The notes under the pieces are model-generated. The model did no database searches. It was given only the letters and a program-made list of their open reading frames with translations, and was not told where the DNA came from. 6,620 bases of DNA from UBA7398 sp964567545. Lineage in GTDB: Bacteria > Actinomycetota > Actinomycetes > Nanopelagicales > Nanopelagicaceae. The DNA is taken from NCBI GenBank assembly GCA_964567545.1, contig CAZMNB010000059.1, forward strand, positions 1-6,620. Direction: 5' to 3'. The stretch's first letter is position 1; every line of letters begins with the position of its first letter. The position numbers were made by a program, and so were the translations under genes. Shown piece after piece: positions 6,588-6,620 of this stretch.

Positions 6588-6620
6588 TAATAGGCCACAG
6601 AATCTCAGAATTTTAAGAAA

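Overview
This window is a compact actinobacterial amino-acid biosynthesis locus. In order it holds the 5' part of a tRNA-Leu gene on the minus strand, then five plus-strand genes: argS, lysA, hom, thrC and thrB. The final ~115 bases look like the promoter and leader of a following gene that lies outside the window. The order argS-lysA-hom-thrC-thrB, usually followed by rho, is the arrangement known from Mycobacterium and Streptomyces. Together with the protein sequences, it points to Actinomycetota. The DNA is not GC-rich: four sampled 60-base lines give 108/240 G+C, about 45%. Overlapping genes, almost no spacer DNA and modest GC suggest a streamlined low-GC lineage such as freshwater Nanopelagicales (acI). 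That placement is inference and rests on composition and gene order alone.

Layout: 1-54 is tRNA-Leu(UAG), minus strand, cut by the window edge within its variable arm. 55-173 is the divergent spacer between the tRNA and argS; it holds weak promoter-like hexamers and one untested 25-codon ORF. 174-1835 is argS, 1838-3208 lysA, 3208-4494 hom, 4491-5552 thrC and 5555-6505 thrB. Every junction in the five-gene run is an overlap of 1-4 bases or a 2-base gap. I see no terminator between the genes, so one polycistronic, translationally coupled transcript is likely. 6506-6620 has no gene of certain status. It contains an extended -10-like element, short inverted repeats and a 12-codon ORF, and probably leads into rho.

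How the genes work together: LysA makes the last step to lysine from meso-diaminopimelate. Hom, ThrB and ThrC take aspartate semialdehyde to homoserine, O-phosphohomoserine and threonine; homoserine is also the branch point to methionine. ArgS charges tRNA-Arg and is a conserved operon partner of lysA in actinobacteria, not an enzyme of this pathway. All five proteins are full length with recognisable catalytic motifs. The visible control point is the C-terminal ACT domain of Hom, the usual site of threonine feedback inhibition. I found no lysine riboswitch, T-box, transposon, CRISPR array or phage gene, and no evidence for a previously undescribed system. The findings listed are modest and mostly regulatory.
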